6,242 nucleotides of DNA. It comes from Eudoraea sp. (GTDB lineage Bacteria; Bacteroidota; Bacteroidia; Flavobacteriales; Flavobacteriaceae). Location: contig JABDQS010000318.1 of assembly GCA_013042125.1 (NCBI GenBank), positions 1 to 6,242 on the forward strand, in the 5' to 3' direction. The stretch's first letter is position 1. Each line of letters begins with the position of its first letter. Under the pieces are notes generated by a model. The model was given only the letters and a program-made list of their open reading frames with translations, was not told the DNA's origin and searched no databases. Positions 4,452 through 6,242 of this stretch are shown piece by piece. A program made the position numbers and the translations under genes.

Positions 4452-6242
4452 CTATAGTTCCAGATCTGCACCTTCCGGCAGTTCGTCCTTAGGCAGAATA
4501 TCGATCTGTGGTTTTTTAAGTACTTCTTTGTTAGCAATACTTCTTTCAAGAGATAAAAGGAGGGAAGGCAATAAGATAAGATTTGCCAGCATGGCAAATA
4601 GTAAAGTTGCGGATACAAGGGCACCCAGGGCAACCGTACCTCCAAAGCTGGATAGAACAAAAACCGAGAAACCGAAGAAGAGAACAATAGAAGTGTAAAA
4701 CATACTTACCCCGGTCTCACGTAAAGCTGCATAAACCGATTTTTGAATTCGCCACCTGTTAGCAGACAATTCTTGTCTGTATTTCGCTAAAAAGTGAATG
4801 GTATCATCTACCGAGATCCCAAAGGCAATGCTAAAAACTAGAATGGTGGAAGGTTTAATGGGAACCCCAACAAAACCCATTACCCCGGCTGTTACTAAAA
4901 GAGGCAGTAAATTAGGAATCAGGGAGATCACTATCATTCGGAAGGACCTGAACAAATAAGCCATAAAAAGTGCGATCAATCCAATGGCAAGAGATAGGGA
5001 TAATATCAGATTTTTAACCAGGTACTTTGTGCCTTTTAAGAACAGAAGTGCCTTTCCTGTCAGTGAAATTTTGTAGCGATCTGCAGGAAAGATCTTGGTA
5101 AGATTTACCCGGAGTTCGGATTCTATTTCCTCCATCCGTTCGGTCTTAACATCACGAATAAATGTGGTGATGCGTGCCACCTGACCTGTAGAATCGACAA
5201 AATTCTTTAGAAGATCACTATTTCCCTGCGACTTTCTGGCCACATCCATAATAAAAGTATTCTCCTGAGAAGTAGGTAATTGATAGTACTTAGGAATACC
5301 ATTATAAAAGGCTTGTTTAGAATATTTAACCAATTCTACAATAGAAGTGGGTCTTGATAATTCAGGGATTTCCTGGATCAATTCACTTAATTGTGCCATT
5401 TTACGCAAATTGACAGGTCGTAAAACACCGTTCTTGCGTTCTGTGTCTATCACTATCTCAATGGGCATTATACCGTCAAACTCTTGCTCAAAGAATCGGA
5501 TGTCTTTAAAGAACTCGGCTTTTTTGGGCATATCTTCAATAGGACTTCCCGATATGTTTATTTGGTAGATGCCAATAATACTTAGTACCAGGAGTATAAC
5601 TGAAACAACGTACACGCTAATTCTTTTATCACGTACTATTCCTTCCATCCAATTAACGAAGGCATCGATCCAACGTTTGTTCAAATGCTTTAAGTGTTTG
5701 GTCTTTGGCAACGCCATAAAACTGTACACAATGGGAATTATCAATAAGGATAGAATAAAAATGCCAATAATGTTGATAGAGGCTACAATACCAAATTCTG
5801 TGAGTAGCTTACTATCTGTAATGATGAAGGTTGCAAATCCGGAGGCCGTAGTGATATTGGTCATTAAAGTTGCATTCCCAATTTTCGAAATGACCCTCTG
5901 CAATGACAGCGCTTGGTTCCCGTGTTTTTTTACTTCCTGCTGATATTTATTGATCAGAAAGATACAATTTGGTATCCCGATCACAATTATCAGGGGTGGG
6001 ATCAAGGCAGTAAGCACAGTGATCTCGTACCGCAGCAATCCCAAAACACCAAACGCCCACATAACCCCGATGATCACAACACACATGGAAATTAGGGTGG
6101 CCCTAAAACTCCGGAAAAAGAAAAAGAAGATCAGGGAGGTAACTATCAAAGCAGCACTGATGAACATCCCAATTTCATCAATGATGTTTTGGGCATTCAT
6201 TGTTCGTATATAAGGCATGCCCGAAATATGGACATCCAGGGC
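4452..6242 (-). CDS. MMPL/RND-superfamily transporter, N-terminus beyond the window
   Basis: The frame is open to the window edge, so the gene starts beyond 6242; 596 residues are visible and the first membrane helix plus most of the first periplasmic domain are missing. Upstream of the Met at 6218 the frame continues with ALDVHISG, so that Met is internal. Numbered from that Met, membrane segments lie at about 17-35, 41-62, 66-90, 115-134, 143-168, 200-219, then a periplasmic porter domain (220-402), then 403-423, 426-448, 455-478, 504-523 and 528-553. That is the two-half, 12-helix RND plan. The second half has FGISVDDTIHFLAKYRQE (466-483), the acidic proton-relay motif of the family; the matching place in the first half is GIPNCIFLINKYQQE (81-95) without acids. 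Proton-driven export of a lipid or hydrophobic compound across the inner membrane is the family role; the substrate here is unknown. The tail after 560 is short, acidic and cytoplasmic. It ends 89 bp before asnS, with no clear terminator between. Confidence 0.9.
   Translation of the reverse strand, partial: ALDVHISGMPYIRTMNAQNIIDEIGMFISAALIVTSLIFFFFFRSFRATLISMCVVIIGVMWAFGVLGLLRYEITVLTALIPPLIIVIGIPNCIFLINKYQQEVKKHGNQALSLQRVISKIGNATLMTNITTASGFATFIITDSKLLTEFGIVASINIIGIFILSLLIIPIVYSFMALPKTKHLKHLNKRWIDAFVNWMEGIVRDKRISVYVVSVILLVLSIIGIYQINISGSPIEDMPKKAEFFKDIRFFEQEFDGIMPIEIVIDTERKNGVLRPVNLRKMAQLSELIQEIPELSRPTSIVELVKYSKQAFYNGIPKYYQLPTSQENTFIMDVARKSQGNSDLLKNFVDSTGQVARITTFIRDVKTERMEEIESELRVNLTKIFPADRYKISLTGKALLFLKGTKYLVKNLILSLSLAIGLIALFMAYLFRSFRMIVISLIPNLLPLLVTAGVMGFVGVPIKPSTILVFSIAFGISVDDTIHFLAKYRQELSANRWRIQKSVYAALRETGVSMFYTSIVLFFGFSVFVLSSFGGTVALGALVSATLLFAMLANLILLPSLLLSLERSIANKEVLKKPQIDILPKDELPEGADLEL

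Noticed and set aside
4340..4687. A 115-codon minus-strand open frame spanning the transporter end and the asnS start
   Set aside because: It overlaps the transporter C-terminus in another frame and the asnS promoter. Its translation resembles no family I know, and its hydrophobic part is a shadow of the transporter's membrane helices.
5347..6213. Several plus-strand open frames antisense to the transporter
   Set aside because: They lie entirely inside a clear RND-family gene, overlap one another in different frames, and have no recognisable domain.
1..6242. CRISPR array, tRNA, rRNA, insertion sequence, prophage or defense island
   Set aside because: No regularly spaced repeats, no clover-leaf sequence, no transposase or integrase and no terminal inverted repeats were seen. 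The genes are core housekeeping and envelope genes with no break in style.

Overview
The window looks like a chromosomal segment from a member of the Bacteroidota, most likely Flavobacteriaceae. The reasons are the protein styles (Bacteroidota-type AsnRS and sigma-54, a PorT-like outer-membrane barrel whose mature form would start with Gln), the moderately AT-rich DNA, a promoter element of the Bacteroidota type (TAnnTTTG) in front of asnS, and lead genes that have no Shine-Dalgarno sequence. No genus can be named from the sequence alone.

Layout from left to right. Positions 1-39 may hold the last codons of an upstream plus-strand gene. A strong rho-independent terminator follows at 60-88, then a plus-strand gene for a small secreted outer-membrane beta-barrel protein (124-813). 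All remaining genes are on the minus strand and converge on it with only 8 bp between stop codons. Read in the direction of transcription (right to left), they are: an MMPL/RND-family membrane transporter that runs off the right edge (4452 to beyond 6242), asparaginyl-tRNA synthetase asnS (2929-4362), sigma-54 factor rpoN (1427-2884), and a small polytopic membrane protein with degenerate PAP2 phosphatase motifs (822-1427).

Expression logic. asnS has a good -7 promoter element in the 89-bp gap behind the transporter gene. rpoN follows asnS after 44 bp and has a clear Shine-Dalgarno. The PAP2-like gene starts inside the rpoN stop codon (TAATG) and also has a clear Shine-Dalgarno. These three genes are therefore probably one operon, with the membrane protein translationally coupled to rpoN.

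Most of the window is conserved core-genome content, and I see no mobile element, CRISPR array, tRNA, rRNA or phage signature. The least ordinary item is the PAP2-like protein: it keeps both histidines and the arginine of the catalytic motifs but has altered flanking residues, and it is locked to rpoN. Smaller points are a near-duplicate of the terminator's left arm 40 bp upstream, a dyad over the asnS promoter, and an apparently leaderless start for the barrel gene. I do not see convincing evidence of a new multi-gene system.
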